The notes under the pieces: generated by a model
The model's database searches: none
What the model was told of the DNA's origin: nothing
Seen by the model: only the letters and a program-made list of their open reading frames with translations
Shown: positions 1 through 11,493 of the stretch, piece after piece
How positions within the stretch are numbered: position 1 is the stretch's first letter
Layout: each line of letters opens with the position of its first letter
Translations under genes and position numbers: made by a program
Assembly (NCBI GenBank): GCA_026120185.1
Contig: JANUWF010002061.1
Coordinates: forward strand, 806,001 to 870,000
Reading direction: 5' to 3'
DNA: 64,000 nucleotides
DNA from: Voacanga thouarsii
Lineage: Eukaryota; Streptophyta; Magnoliopsida; Gentianales; Apocynaceae

Positions 1-23
1 TTGGTTGTGGACACTTTTTGCAG

Positions 24-1028
24 TCATTGATCGAGGAAGGTGCAGTAGAATTGGTAGTGCCTGGGAATTTTCCAATAGGATGTTCAGCAGTGTACGTACC
101 TGACACTCTTTCAAACCCCCAACAAAGTAGCTCATGACGAACATGGTTTTCTCAAAGCATATAATGCCTTTGCAAAGTATCACAACTCTGTGCTTAAACT
201 TGCTCTGGGCAGATTAAGACAAAATTACCCCCGAGCCAAAGTCATTTATGCTGATTACTATGGTGCTGCTAAGAGATTTGTTCATGCTCCAAAGCACTAT
301 GGTAAGTATTTCTTTTTACTTTTTTTTTAAAACGTGACAGAAGTTAAAAATAATATTACTAATCAACTACTAAAAATTTAACCTCTCAAATACTTTGCAG
401 AATTATGTCCCGTGTACAAGAGCTACATTAATTATTTCTAGAAAAGCCCTTTTAAACCCTAGTTTTCGATCGATATTTCCTTTAATCGTGTTGTAGGATA
501 TGTTTGATAATTCAATTAAATATTTAAAATTAATTAATTAATTACTTATTTAATTAAATATATTTAATAACACATAATATTAGGTATTTAATTATTTTAG
601 TTAATAACAAATTCTTATTATCACTTAATTGATTACATATAATTGAAAGCTTGTTATAGATTTTAAGTGAAATGAATGTTATTGAATCTAAAATCTTAAT
701 ATATAAAATACTTATTTACTTATAATATTTTTATTTAATGTAAAATGTAAGAAAATATTATATAAAAATAAAATTATAATTAATTTAAATTTCAAAATTT
801 ACAATTTAATATTTAAATATTAAATATTAAATTTAATATTTAATATTTAAATATTCAATTTTATCATATGAATACTTAATAAAAATGAAAATTTCCTTTT
901 TAAAAAAAAAAATTAGTGTGTGTAAAGCAGGGTTTTATGATAGTACACTAGTGGCATGTTGTGGAGGCGGAGGGCCATACAACTTCAACAATTCAGCAAG
1001 ATATGGTCATATTGGATCCAAAGCCTGC
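24..1028 (+). pseudogene. GDSL esterase/lipase pseudogene, exons 4 and 5 (5' part lies outside the window)
   Basis: Exon 4 runs 24-301, between a TTTTTGCAG acceptor and a GGTAAGT donor. It encodes the family segment VVPGNFPIGCSAVY and, further on, YHN...VIYADYYGAAKRF. The two halves are in different frames, with a shift near 105-130, so the copy cannot make a full protein. Exon 5 starts at 931 after GTAAAGCAG and carries [12 protein letters not shown], but it stops at a TAA (1029-1031). This is before the catalytic DG(I/L)H block, which is missing. Retrotransposon sequence follows at once, so the 3' end was probably lost by insertion or deletion. Intron 4 (302-930) is AT-rich and featureless. 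The closest relative in the window is the intact gene at 33266-37600. Family members are secreted serine esterases; this copy should be inactive. Confidence 0.9.
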
Positions 1029-1031
1029 TAA

Positions 1032-1829
1032 TCTTTGACCATGGTTTTATGATTGGTGTGCTCTGCCATGGGTATCGGAAAAAACATCCCTGCCGATGGC
1101 ATTTTAAACTTGATAAGCTCTACAGCCGCCTCTTTTGTTGCATAGCAATCTTCTTCTAATGTTTTTTGCTCAGCCTTTACTCGGAACTGTGATGGGAGAA
1201 TGTTGAGCATATTCTGACATGTGGAAGTATACATCTGTTCATCCGACCACTTCTCCAACGCTTGTTTCTGTTGAGTCCGTCTCCTTTGTTCCTGTCATTT
1301 CTGAGTTTTTGTAAGTTGGGAACGATGTCTCGGGAAGAACGGCTCTTTACGTAGCACGTGCACTGTAAATTTCACATCTTTCTCCTGAAAATGAGTCGTG
1401 AAGGTCGGAACTATGAGCCAAGTGAAAACTGATGGCCGATCGTCTAGTCTTTAGAACGTTGGTCTTTTCCCCTCCAAAATCTCGGACTACTTCCTGACTG
1501 AAGACTCTCCCAACTCTTGCTCCATGTCTTCTTTGCATGTCTGCACTATACTTGCATCTACTATTGGGAATGGGTCTGTATCAACTAGAGTTTCCTTTCG
1601 TTTGTCAGCAAATATTTCTATTCCTTCTTGTAGAGCCTTCTGTATTGTTTTCCTGAATACAACACAGTTATTGGTTTTATGGGAAAAGGAGTTATGCCAC
1701 TTACAGTACTTCTTACCCTTTAGCTCATCTGGCCCTGGAACCTTGTGGCCAAATAGTAGACGAATCTGTTTATTTTTTACCATTTGATCAAAGATTTGCT
1801 CAACCTTTGACACATCGAATGTGTATGTG
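1032..1829 (-). pseudogene. Ty3/Gypsy gag remnant, downstream part
   Basis: Minus-strand frames read as a plant Ty3/Gypsy Gag. At 1487-1813 there is a segment with KVEQIFDQMVKNKQIRL followed by YCKWHNSFSHKTNNC, the usual spacing of the pseudo zinc knuckle in these polyproteins. The frame at 1028-1258 continues it. Frames are broken between these pieces. The Gag resumes at 7503 after the CACTA element, which entered the gene between codons. No protease, RT or integrase lies downstream, because GDSL exon 5 begins at the junction near 1030. The retroelement is therefore truncated here. Confidence 0.75.
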
Positions 1830-1848
1830 CACTACAAAAAAAGGGACA

Positions 1849-2125
1849 AATACGACGGAGAAAAAAATGACGGTAAAAAAATCGTCGCAATAGGTTATTT
1901 TATATGACTGTTCTAAAATCGTCATAATAGATAGATCAAATACGACGGTTTATTATAACTATCACAATAAAGTAGGCCAAATATGACGGTTTAATTCAAC
2001 CGTTGTAATAAAGTAGGCCAAATACGATGATTTATTTTAACCGTCGTAATAGAGTAGGCCAAATACGACGGTTTATTGTAACCATAACAATAGATAGACC
2101 AAATATGACAGTTTATTATAACCGT
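1849..2125. repeat. CACTA left subterminal repeat block
   Basis: About six degenerate copies of a 12-15 bp motif around AAATACGACGGTTTAT, spaced roughly 40-50 bp, alternate with the tract AGTAGGCCAAAT. In CACTA elements such motifs bind the element's own DNA-binding protein. Their mirror set lies at 6935-7480. Confidence 0.8.
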
Positions 2126-4270
2126 TATTTTTAGTTTAATTATAACCAAGTCTCTCAAAATTATTTTAAAGTTTATCTGATTATTTTTAAATTTAGTCAC
2201 AATATTATTGGTAATGTTTATAATAAATTTAATGGCTAGATCGTTAATTTGATATCTTTATATTTGTAAATACTAAGATATCTTTCTATTTTATAGATAT
2301 TATTGTACAAATGTGATAAAATAAAACGAATGACCTTTAAATTTAGTCACTAAACTTGTTTTAACTTTATAAATATATGTAATGGTTAGATCACTGATTT
2401 TTTAAATACATTTTTTTTTTTTACATCTTAAGTTTTCATATATTGATATTAAAGAGCTTAAATTTCATTTTATTTATTATAATTAGTTATTCTAAGATAT
2501 ATATATATATGTATATATATGTATATATATATTATTTATATACAGTATAATATATGTATTAAAAATTATGTTAAAATTATGATTTATTATGTATTATAAA
2601 ATTATGGTTTATTAAAAAAATAAGTAATAAAGTAATAATATTTTTGTATACATTTTCAATACGTGACACTAATTTTGAAAGTGAAAAATCGATCATAAAG
2701 TTTTTCAAAAAATGATGTGACATTTTTAGCACATTTTTTATTGTATTTTCTCCTATTTCTCCTCAACTTTCTCCTTTCTCTTTAGCATGAGTTACTAGAA
2801 ATAGATCAATAAAATATTTGAGAACTAAAATAATATAGCAAAAATAATTTAAGGAAAATACTATAATTACCCTATTGAAGTAAATAAATTTATACAAAAT
2901 CCAAAATTTAGAATATGCTATTTTAATATATTTAGATTGTAATTATACTGATTATTATAATGTTCTTAATTTTTAAGGTAATTGTGACTTGCTAGATTGG
3001 ATCATATGGACAGACTCAACTTGTGGATACGTACATATCACTTATATGCTTTAATATTGACAATGCCCTTCACCAAGCTTTTTTTTTTATTATTTAAGTA
3101 TTCTTTTCTTCTTAAAATATTTGTGGTCTTTAATTATTTTTATTTTAAATTATCTATTATCTTGAGAAATCAAATATATGTTCATTGTTTTTTTTAATTG
3201 ACTTTTATCTTTTATTATTTTATTAAATTATAATATTCTTAATTTTTAAAGTAATTTTATAATTTTTAATTAAAGTAATTTAATCTTTTTCTTTAAAAAT
3301 TTCATACAATAGCTTGTTGGTTTAAAAATATTCATTCAATGTACGTCACATGCATTACTTATTTTCATATGTTTATAATTTTCTAATGGTGATTGGAAAA
3401 AAGTTATAAAGAAAATAGTAGAACTTTATTGCTTTTTTTTTTTTTTGGCTAGATATACCGTAACCTAATTTATTTAGCCTTCATCCAATTTCAGCTTTGC
3501 ATAGCATTTGGTTCATTTGTCTTCATCCATTTGTCTTCTTCAATTTGTCTAATGGTGTTTGTTTCCCACCTATTTTCCTTTTCATTTGTTGCTTTTGTTT
3601 GTTATATATGTGTATATATATATTATATATGTATATATTATATGTATATGTATATTATATATATGTATATGTATAAATATATATATATATATATATATTA
3701 TATTTAAAAAGATAGATAAGATAATTTGAAAATTTTTATTCATTTTCATTTATACCATTTGCAAGATGAAATCATTAACTATCTTTCTTATTTGGTATGG
3801 ATCTATCTAATTGGCCATTCCATTAATAGTCTGTTGTACCAATCGTGAAGGAATATCATTGTTTATATAATTGTGATTCAAATGAAGTGCTTGCACATAA
3901 AAGAAGAATACATTAGTCAAGTTTAAAATTTTAAAAATTCTAATTTAATTAAAAAAATTTCAATATACATAGATAAAAATTTCAATATAAAAAATTAATT
4001 AAAAAGTTTATTTTTTAAAAATTATAATTTATTTATAAAATATTATATTTTCCCTTTTTAATCAAATTTAATTTTATATATTTTTAATTCTCTTTTCAAA
4101 TTTGATTCATGTCATTATAATATTTTTATATTATTTATATTATTAAATTAAGCAAAATAAAATAATCTAAATAATGGTAAGAACGGCCAAAATTATAATT
4201 TCCCTCAAAATAATTTAAATTAAAAAAAATAGAATTTCATAAATCGCATGCATTACACAACAACAACAAC

Positions 4271-4369
<99 letters not shown>

Positions 4370-4603
4370 CGTTTTAGAATTTTCAATGCATTTAAAAAAA
4401 AAAAGACAACTCACAAGAATACAAAGTGGAAAAATCGTTAATAGTAGAATAACACTAACAGTTCAAATCCTTTGAATAATTGAAAAGTCACTAATTGAAA
4501 AAGAAAAAGCTTTTGCTTTCTGCTTTCTGCTTTCTGCTTGCTTTCTGATTGTTTGAAGGTGCGTGGGATAGAATAATTGAAAAACATTTCCTGCTTTTGC
4601 TAG
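2126..4603. other. CACTA interior, AT-rich filler without recognised genes
   Basis: Low-complexity AT-rich DNA with alternating TA runs (2498-2530, 3603-3700). A segment at about 3505-3610 (TTCATTTGTCTTC..., TTTGTTTCCCACC) recurs in near-identical form at about 5738-5825, so the interior holds an old direct duplication about 2.2 kb apart. No coding potential was recognised. Confidence 0.6.
4271..4369. repeat. (AAT)33 microsatellite
   Basis: An uninterrupted run of 33 AAT units follows four CAA units. An open frame across it is only a poly-isoleucine artefact. Confidence 0.97.
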
Positions 4604-4797
4604 CGCCAACTGTTCCACCCTGAGCAACTCATTAGCGGTAAAGAAAATGCTGCTAGCAACTTCGCTTATGGCCACAACACAAGTAATTGCGGATCTGTAC
4701 TTGGATAGGATTAGAAAACTTGCAGATAACTGCACTTTGTTTCAAAGATTTTTGGTGTTCTATGCTGTCGGGGGTGGAACTGGATCTGGGTTGGGTC
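4604..4797 (+). pseudogene. Captured alpha-tubulin exon fragment inside the CACTA element
   Basis: Frame 4604-4675 reads [14 protein letters not shown] followed by [10 protein letters not shown]. This matches the conserved tubulin segment around residues 84-107 with a few substitutions. After a deletion of about 8 nt near 4676-4690 the match continues in another frame, with [12 protein letters not shown] and then [16 protein letters not shown]. That part contains the tubulin signature GGGTGSG (residues 142-148 in alpha-tubulin). The residues AV before the signature and LG after it fit alpha-tubulin rather than beta-tubulin (SFGGGTGSGFT). A TGA follows at 4800-4802. About 68 residues are covered and no intron is visible. 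This is transduplicated host sequence, not a working gene: the frame is shifted and both ends are missing. Confidence 0.9.
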
Positions 4798-4802
4798 TGT
4801 GA

Positions 4803-5818
4803 AACTGGGTCACCCACCTCTTTCATCTCTGCAGCACGTAGAGCACATTAACACTGAGCCCACCCCGGCACAATTGGAGCCATAAGCATAAGCAGACCAA
4901 TAAAGACTAGTAGAACTAGTATCAACAAATCTATATTTGGTTTTGTCTGTACCGTAATAGTATAAGGTACTTTGATGGTTAAGTGGAGAGCAAATAATTA
5001 GAGTGAAGGTTACAAGCTGAGAGCGACGATGGGGAGAAGCAGATAAAGGTTCTATTCTTGCGATTGAAAAACTGATAGGCCCAATGCGTTGGTGGGTGTC
5101 CAGTGGAATGTGGTTCGGTGTTCCCTCTTCCTTTTTTGTGCTGCTGTTCGGTGTTCCCTCTTCTCGACGAGCTTCAATCGCTCTGTGTAGGTATCGAATG
5201 GATATTCATATATTTCTGTTTTATTTTGTACTATTGAAGAACATATGTTAAGATTCATCTCTTCCATTTCATTTGTGAATTTTGATTCTATCATTTGAAA
5301 CTCTATGGCTCCACGATTTGATTATGCCACGCGTTTTTTCTAAATTGTTTTTGAAGCCATCACGTATTCTAGAACTTTGTTTTTTTTTTTCCTTTTTAAT
5401 TTTATGAGCAGAATTTTGCAGAATGTTTCTGTATGATTTTTGTTAGGCTTGCTTGTTAGTCAAATTTCTATGCACTTCGCATGTTAAGAGCATTGATTCG
5501 TTTGCTAGAAGTTGTTCAGGTTTGATTGTTAGCTCTCCTTGTTTCATTCATATGCTAGTATATATGAAATAGGACCAGATTACCTGCTAAAGGATGTATA
5601 CCTAAAATTATACGTTTATAGTTTTTCTGTGTGGCCATTTTGAAATCCAAATGTTGTTTTGATGTCTCTCCACAGGATCTCGTTCCCTTGTTTGGAGTTC
5701 TAGAGCATTTGAGAATACTAAAAGCATAAGGTGTTCATTTGGTTCATTTGTCTTCTTCAATTTGTCTAATGCTGTTTGTTTCCCACCGATTTTCTTTTTC
5801 CTTTGTTATTTTTGTTTG

Positions 5819-5871
<53 letters not shown>

Positions 5872-6934
5872 AAAAGATAGATAAAATATTTTAATTGCAC
5901 TACCTTGTCTTTTATTGGAGCTACATTAGTGCGCAAAAGATTTTAATTGCACTGCCATGATATTTTTCTGCTGTTGTGACTTTAAATATAATTCGGTTTT
6001 ATTGTAGAAAGGGACAAGGAAGAAAGGGAGAAGACAATTGGTTTGCTCATTTTACATAAAATGTTTTAATTTCGCTGTCTTATCTTTTATTGGAGCCACA
6101 TTAGTGCACAAAATATTTTAATTGTATAATTTAGTTTTGTTGCAGAAAGGGACAAGGAGGAAGGGGAAAAGATGATTGGTTTGCTCATTTTACATAAAAT
6201 ATTTTAATTGTATTGCCTTATCTTTTATTGGAGCCACATTAGTGCACAAAATATTTTAATTGCACTGCCTTGACATTTTTCTATTGTTGTGACTTTAAAT
6301 ATAATTGGGTTTTGTTGCAGAATATATATATTAGTTTCATAGTTTAGAAAATTTATGTCGGTATATATTTATATTTTAATATTCTAAATTTACACTTGTA
6401 CTTTATTTTTTTAAAGATGATGCGAAGGTTTTCTATTCATTGGAATCATTTCATTGTTGAGATTGATCTACAATTTGTGTATTGTGCAGGTAAGGAGATG
6501 TTCTAAAGCCCAACCTACTGACCTTGAGTTATGTTGAGTAAAAACTAATATTTTGTTGAGACTGGAGAGAGGAAGAGATAATGAGGAAGGAAAAAAGATG
6601 ATACCGGGAAGAAACAAGAAGGAAGGGGAAAAGATGATACCGTGGAAGACTGACGTACTCAATTTTGTTTCTTGTTTTACATGTACTACTGCTTCTAATA
6701 GATTCATTGGCATTTCTTACTTGTTATATATGTAGTATTACTTCTCTTGTGGAGTTTAAGGATTATTTATGATTTCAATGTTCAAGAAATTGATTTTGAT
6801 TTGTTTGGTAGTAAACAAATTGTGTTTTATTATGATTAGTGTTGAATGAGTTGAACGGATTGTATTTGGTTTGAAATTGTAGGTGGATAGGCCTAAATAC
6901 CAAGTAATTTATTTTTTTAAGAAAAAAATTTAAT
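4803..6934. other. CACTA interior with tandem duplications
   Basis: Nothing here is recognised as coding. A 25-bp stretch (GTTCGGTGTTCCCTCTTC...) is repeated at about 5113 and 5148. Alternating TA fills 5819-5868. Three tandem copies of a 130-175 bp unit follow (5881-6320, listed separately). The moderately GC-rich stretch 4800-5060 could be more captured sequence, but no family was recognised. Confidence 0.5.
5881..6320. repeat. Three tandem copies of a 127-176 bp unit within the CACTA element
   Basis: Copies start at about 5881, 6057 and 6194. Each begins TAAAATATTTTAATT and contains TCTTTTATTGGAGC(C/T)ACATTAGTGC. The first two end in GGTTTGCTCATTTTACA. Confidence 0.8.
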
Positions 6935-7480
6935 CAAATACAACGGTTACAAAACCGTCGTATTTGCTTATCAAATACGACGATTACAAAACCATCGTAT
7001 TTGCTTATTAAAAACAACGGTCACAAACGATCGCATTTGGTTATGGCTTAACAGAATAAATATGACGGTCAGAGCAGTTGTTTTTACTAATGGTCGCAAT
7101 TGCTCCAAGATTTATTACCACGGTTGTACTTACGACGGTTGGATATCGTCGCAAATACTCAGCAATTGCGATGGTTAGAGCCGTCGCAAATAACAAGTAT
7201 TTGTGACGGTTTAAAATCATCGTATTTACGGAACAATTGCGATGATTTTTTTCACCAAATACGACGATTTGTAGAATCTCAATCCGGGTGAGTAATTGCG
7301 ATGCTTTTCCTTGACCATCGTATTTACACCGTCGCATTAGCTAAATACAACGATTTTTTGGTCATTTTTAATAAAAACGATGGCATTTTATACGACGGTC
7401 AAAAAATCATCGTTTGACCGTCGTTTATAGCAAAAACGACGGTATTTTTTCAAATACGACAGTTTTTTGCCGTTATATTT
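6935..7480. repeat. CACTA right subterminal repeat block
   Basis: More than a dozen degenerate copies of AATACGACGGTT and its complement AACCGTCGTATTT (for example 6938-6965, 6975-7000, 7127-7150, 7196-7220, 7385-7440). This block is denser and longer than the left one. Confidence 0.8.
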
Positions 7481-7502
7481 GCTTGAATTTTTAGTACTGG
7501 TG

Positions 7503-9065
7503 GATGGTCCTGTATGGGAAGCTTCCTCCTTCCCTTTGTCGGGTTTCAGAAAAGGACAAGTATAAGATGTACCTTTCACTAATTCTGTTGCCATCACTTC
7601 TAGTAATTGTTCTTCCTCATTATCAGCGACGTCGTCCACCACCAAATCATGGTTTACCCTTGAGAAAACTTTACTGACCGCTTTTTCTCTTTTTCCTTGA
7701 TCATTTTTTCTATTCTGATGGCCTAGGACAACAGTTGGGATAGATCAGAGAAATCCAGGGGGATAATGCACCCTTTGAGCTACGGATGCATTCTACTGAT
7801 GGCTATCCTGGCACACTCCATTTCCGGCAATTGGGTGGTGTATTTGGCTTTAGTTTGCTAAAAATGCTCGATGAATTTCGCTACACTTTCAGACGACTTC
7901 TGCTTAACTGCCAACAGATCCGCTATGGAGACTTTAGGTGCTGGTTTGAAGAAACGCTCATGAAGATTCGTTCCATATCGGCCAATGAGTACACGGAACT
8001 GGGTATCAGATTTGCATACCAAGTAAACACTGCTCCTATCAAAGTCAAAGAGAATAATTGCAATTTGTGCCAGTCACTATTTTCTAACTCTCCACATTGT
8101 ACCTTAAACCTCCCTATATGTTCATAGTCGACTTGTTGTCCTTTTCTGAGAATGTGAAAAACTCAAGCAACTTAAATCCTCGTGGTAGTACTACCATAGA
8201 ATCTACCCATTCTGGGTACAGCTTTTGATACACTAGCCAATCTCTGACCTGTCGACGTAATGCCTCTGTCATTGAGCTGACATCGGCCGGTGGTACTGGC
8301 TAATGATTTTGCATGGGTGATCCTATGATAGCCGGGTGAGAACTTTGTGCGGGGAATGAAACCATCTCAGGATATCCTGCCCCTTGCACTGGGTAAGCGG
8401 TTGCCGTGATGGGATATACGATAGGGACAACTGCCACGTAACTCTGGGATCCTTCGTACGAAGAACAAACACTCCTATTTGAAGCGGCATTTTGATCATA
8501 GAATATTGGTGCCCCTATCGGCACCTAGGTCCCTGTAACCGGATATGGTGGAGTTCTTCCTAAAAAAAGGTCCACAGGAACCATGTTGAGTGTATTTAAT
8601 TCCAGATTCCCTTGGTGCCCCCTGATCATTGGCATAGATTATTCTCGGTGCAATAATTGTACCGACTTATAAGAATGTGCAACCATGCATGAGGAGGGAG
8701 GATACACACCTACCTGAGGCGCTCCGTGAGAATTTTGCCTTTGTTCGAAATTATGGAGCTCGTTCTGCAACAGAGGCCAAAACACTGTGGTGAACTGAGG
8801 GATAAGACTTTGAATGAGCTCACTCGTACACTGCTTCATGGCCTGCCGTATGACAATTAAAGAAGTAGGTGTCAGCTGAGACACCTGGGGAGGAGATGAA
8901 GGCTACACCTCCTATTGCTCAGGGATGGTGACTGGGGTGCTGCAGGATGTTGTCAGTGCAGGATCAAACACTCCCCGTAAAGTCCGAACCGTAAGCAGAT
9001 CGGAGGATTCCGACGAAGGCCTTGAGGATTGTTGTTGAGAATTAGCCCTAATACGTCCTGAATAC
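7503..9065 (-). pseudogene. Ty3/Gypsy gag remnant, upstream part
   Basis: Minus-strand fragments in N- to C-terminal order are: a start region near 9060-8640 with QLTPTSLIVIRQAMKQ; a proline/tyrosine-rich spacer (8524-8300); a conserved core around 8260-8130 (LYPEWVDSMVVLPRGFK then EDNKST-like residues); a segment near 7960-7790 with KQKSSESVAKFIEHF; and an acidic stretch (7645-7503) that runs into the CACTA insertion. Order and motifs match plant Gypsy Gag. Several stops and shifts separate the pieces. No PBS or LTR was identified upstream. Confidence 0.75.
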
Positions 9066-9945
9066 AATTACATGCAACAACTACCTCTGTGGTTCTATTG
9101 GGCGTGTCAATTTATGTTACCTTACAAAAAAGGAGCCAATGGAACTGTCAATCGGCTACTCTTCCAATGAATATAAACAATCCGATGAAAATATAAATGG
9201 TTGAGCTGGACCTTTTCAAAGACGTGGGTTCCTTGAACTCACTATAGAAAGGGTCTAAGAAAGGAAAAATATTGCATGCGAAAGCAAAACAGAACTAAAC
9301 GTGGTGTATTTCAATTAAAATGATGAATGAATACAAAACACTGGAATTGATAATCAAAATAACATAAAACGGGAAGTCTGTAATCAAAGGAGTAAAGAAA
9401 ACTATAAAGCAAATGTAAACAAAGCCGTAAATAAAGTTGTAAACAAAGTTGTAAGAAAAGTTGTAAATGAAAGCAGTAAAGAAAATCCAGGAAAAAAAGG
9501 TAATTGAAAACTGAAAAAATTTGGTAATTTGGTTTGAGATGATTGTTGTTTGGTTCCTTCAATCTTAGATCCCTATTTGCTTTATACTCGCTGTGGCATA
9601 GTTGTTGACTTTCCGAACGTGGAGAGGATCCCGCTTTGTGGCCCATCCTTGGCGGTTGAGAACGGTAATGTCTTGCTGATCGTGCAGCGATGTGAGGATG
9701 ACGGCTCATCGGCTCCTGATTGCGATGTTGACCGGGTATAGCAGCTAAAGATTTTTCTTGACATGATCATCCGTTCAGCATAATTCATATCGGCTTCGAC
9801 TGAAAATTATCGTTGCAACGGATAGGCTAAAAATAACGTCAACAGTAACATTGAAAATGCAAGTTTGAAAGAGGAAAAATTGAATAAAATCTTATTTGCA
9901 TTATTTTCAATAGGAAACTTTTTCGCCTTACCTTAATATGCGAGG
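9066..9945. other. Probable Gypsy leader/LTR remnant, unresolved
   Basis: Lies upstream of the Gag start on the minus strand. A run at 9410-9480 repeats GTAAACAAAG/GTTGTAA-type words. Frames in this stretch give no recognised protein, and no second LTR copy is present in the window to define the borders. Confidence 0.3.
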
Positions 9946-10062
9946 TTGCTGCGGCTGGACCACCCAGGCCAACTCCTACCTCCTATTCTCTTTGTAATAA
10001 GGATAATGTTTAAATCTACACCATATCTATTTTTAGTCAAGAATTTAATTCTCCAAATAGCA

Positions 10063-10187
10063 TTGGCTTCTTCCACTCCTTTGAATTATAGTTTAAAAGC
10101 CTTTGCTTTTTGGGTACTGATTATCGTCTTGAATGAGCATGCAAGCGGATGCTACACCTCCATATTTAGTTTTGGTGATTCAATCAA
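10063..10187 (+). pseudogene. GDSL esterase/lipase exon 1 fragment
   Basis: The frame reads SSTPLNYSLKAFAFWVLIIV, a hydrophobic signal-peptide-like stretch, then HASGCYTSIFSFGDSI. The last part is the GDSL block I region with the catalytic Ser, matching [18 protein letters not shown] of the intact gene. The expected ATG is replaced by ATTGGCT (10062-10068), so the start codon is lost. Homology ends right after GDSI, before ADTGN; a short repeat of TTTTGGTGATTC follows at about 10205. Confidence 0.85.
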
Positions 10188-10246
10188 TCTGGTCCAGTTT
10201 GTGGTTTTGGTGATTCCTTTTAGGTTTTCATTCGTTGCTATGTTTT

Positions 10247-10495
10247 CCTAGATATATGGATTTTGACACCTTTAAAGTTGTAGCCATAGAATGGATACTT
10301 GTGCGGCATCTAAGAGGTATTTCTCGAATTTGGTTTGGATCAATTTGGACATGTGTCCATCCACTAGAAAGCTTTCTGTGCATTTCAATCTTTCTCCCAT
10401 CTTCTATACAAGATTTTGCTGCCCTCCATATATGAATTACCGTACTATAAGAAACACAAAATACGTTTGCAGCTTCTAAAATTGACCCCTGCTTG
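10247..10495 (-). pseudogene. Mariner-like (plant Tc1/mariner) transposase N-terminal fragment
   Basis: The minus frame reads EAANVFCVSYSTVIHIWRAA, a helix-turn-helix segment, then Q-I-D-P-N-Q-I-R-E-IPLR-CRTSIHSMA and LKVSKSIY. In plant mariner-like transposases the corresponding part is a first HTH followed by EIPLRKRTNIRSLA...VSKSTL. The catalytic DD39D domain is absent. A terminal sequence typical of the family lies at 11475-11493 in the expected orientation. Confidence 0.75.
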
Positions 10496-11493
10496 GTGTG
10501 TCCATGGTGACTCTACTTTAGAATAAACTCAGCTATTTTCTATTTTTGAGAATCTTTTAAAACCTTCTTCTAACAGCCACAGTCTATAATAGGTAAAGAA
10601 CTCATTTTTCCATGTAATTTGATAACCTACTGCTAATGGAAGAAGAAGGAAAGCAAGAAGAAGAGCACTATCAGAGAAGAAGAAAAAACAGAGTACACAA
10701 AATATGAACCAGAAAAGAACTCGGTGAGTGAGGGTCTGGTATAGACTCTCAATCACACAAAAAGGGAGAAACCCAGAGGCATCCCGTGAGAAAAGACCAA
10801 GACAAACAAAGGAATATTCACCACTCAATGCCCAAAATCGACACACCATCAGTTATCATCATGTCAAACCAAAGCAATATTCATAGGAGATAGCAAAAAA
10901 TGGCACCTTTAACAAGTAAAAACCCAAATACTCCATATCAACAATACAAAAATATCAACCCACACTATAAATCACCATGGACATTGAAGCATCAACAGTT
11001 GGATACCAAGCTATGTCAAAACCAGTGACACAAAATTCAACCTATAGTAAATCACCAGTGACACAAAGATGTAGAGATAAATTGATAGAGCGCCTTCAAT
11101 GAACTAGATTTTTGCAATAGAAACAACTGAAATCTACACTAATTGAGAGTAGTAATGGCACTAGTTGGAAGAGGCACTTAAAGAGAATAGATGATGTTGA
11201 GAGTTTCTCACTCTATCCACTCTCTCTCTCAAATGCCGTCTATGTTCTTTGAGCTTTAGAGGCCTAAGTAAGATGAAAACTTCAACAAAGAAGTAATTTA
11301 GGTGGCAACAATTAGCGCTAATTTGGAGTATAATTCAAAATATGAAGACTTTAAATTTTTATCACTCCTTTCTATTTTTAAGGGGCACTCTGGGTATTTT
11401 GCTTATATTTAGCTGACGTGTCTAAGTTAACTTAAAATTTTTAATCTCCATGTTGGGTCAGACATTATCAATTTGGATGGGATGAAGGGAGTA
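10496..11493 (-). mobile_element. 5' part of the mariner-like element
   Basis: Read on the minus strand from 11493, the sequence starts TACTCCCTTCATCCCATCC. This resembles the TA + CTCCCTCCGTCCCA termini of plant mariner/Stowaway elements. The interval down to 10496 has no intact frame and represents leader and degraded N-terminus. No opposite terminus is visible, so the element is truncated next to the GDSL fragment at about 10190-10250. Confidence 0.55.

Larger units (their letters stand above)
1830..7499. mobile_element. CACTA (En/Spm-type) transposon, non-autonomous, 5.67 kb
   Basis: The left end begins CACTACAAAAAAAGGG (1830). The right end read on the minus strand begins CAGTACTAAAAA (7499), a degenerate match. 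The 3-bp target duplication GTG is exact (1827-1829 and 7500-7502), as CACTA elements make. Both ends carry many copies of an AATACGACGGTT/AACCGTCGTATT motif, the expected dense subterminal repeats. The element interrupts a Gypsy gag reading frame that continues on both sides. No TNPA/TNPD-like transposase frame is visible, so it probably depends on a partner in trans. It carries a captured alpha-tubulin fragment (4604-4797), microsatellites and internal tandem duplications. Confidence 0.88.

Noticed and set aside
4248..4475. Open frame with a long isoleucine run
   Set aside because: Artefact of the (AAT)33 microsatellite; no other coding sign.
7041..7337. 98-codon minus frame in the CACTA right end
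   Set aside because: Made by the subterminal repeat motif, which reads open in several frames.
9550..9741. Small frames on both strands upstream of the Gypsy Gag
   Set aside because: Overlapping frames with no recognised motif; probably retrotransposon leader or LTR.
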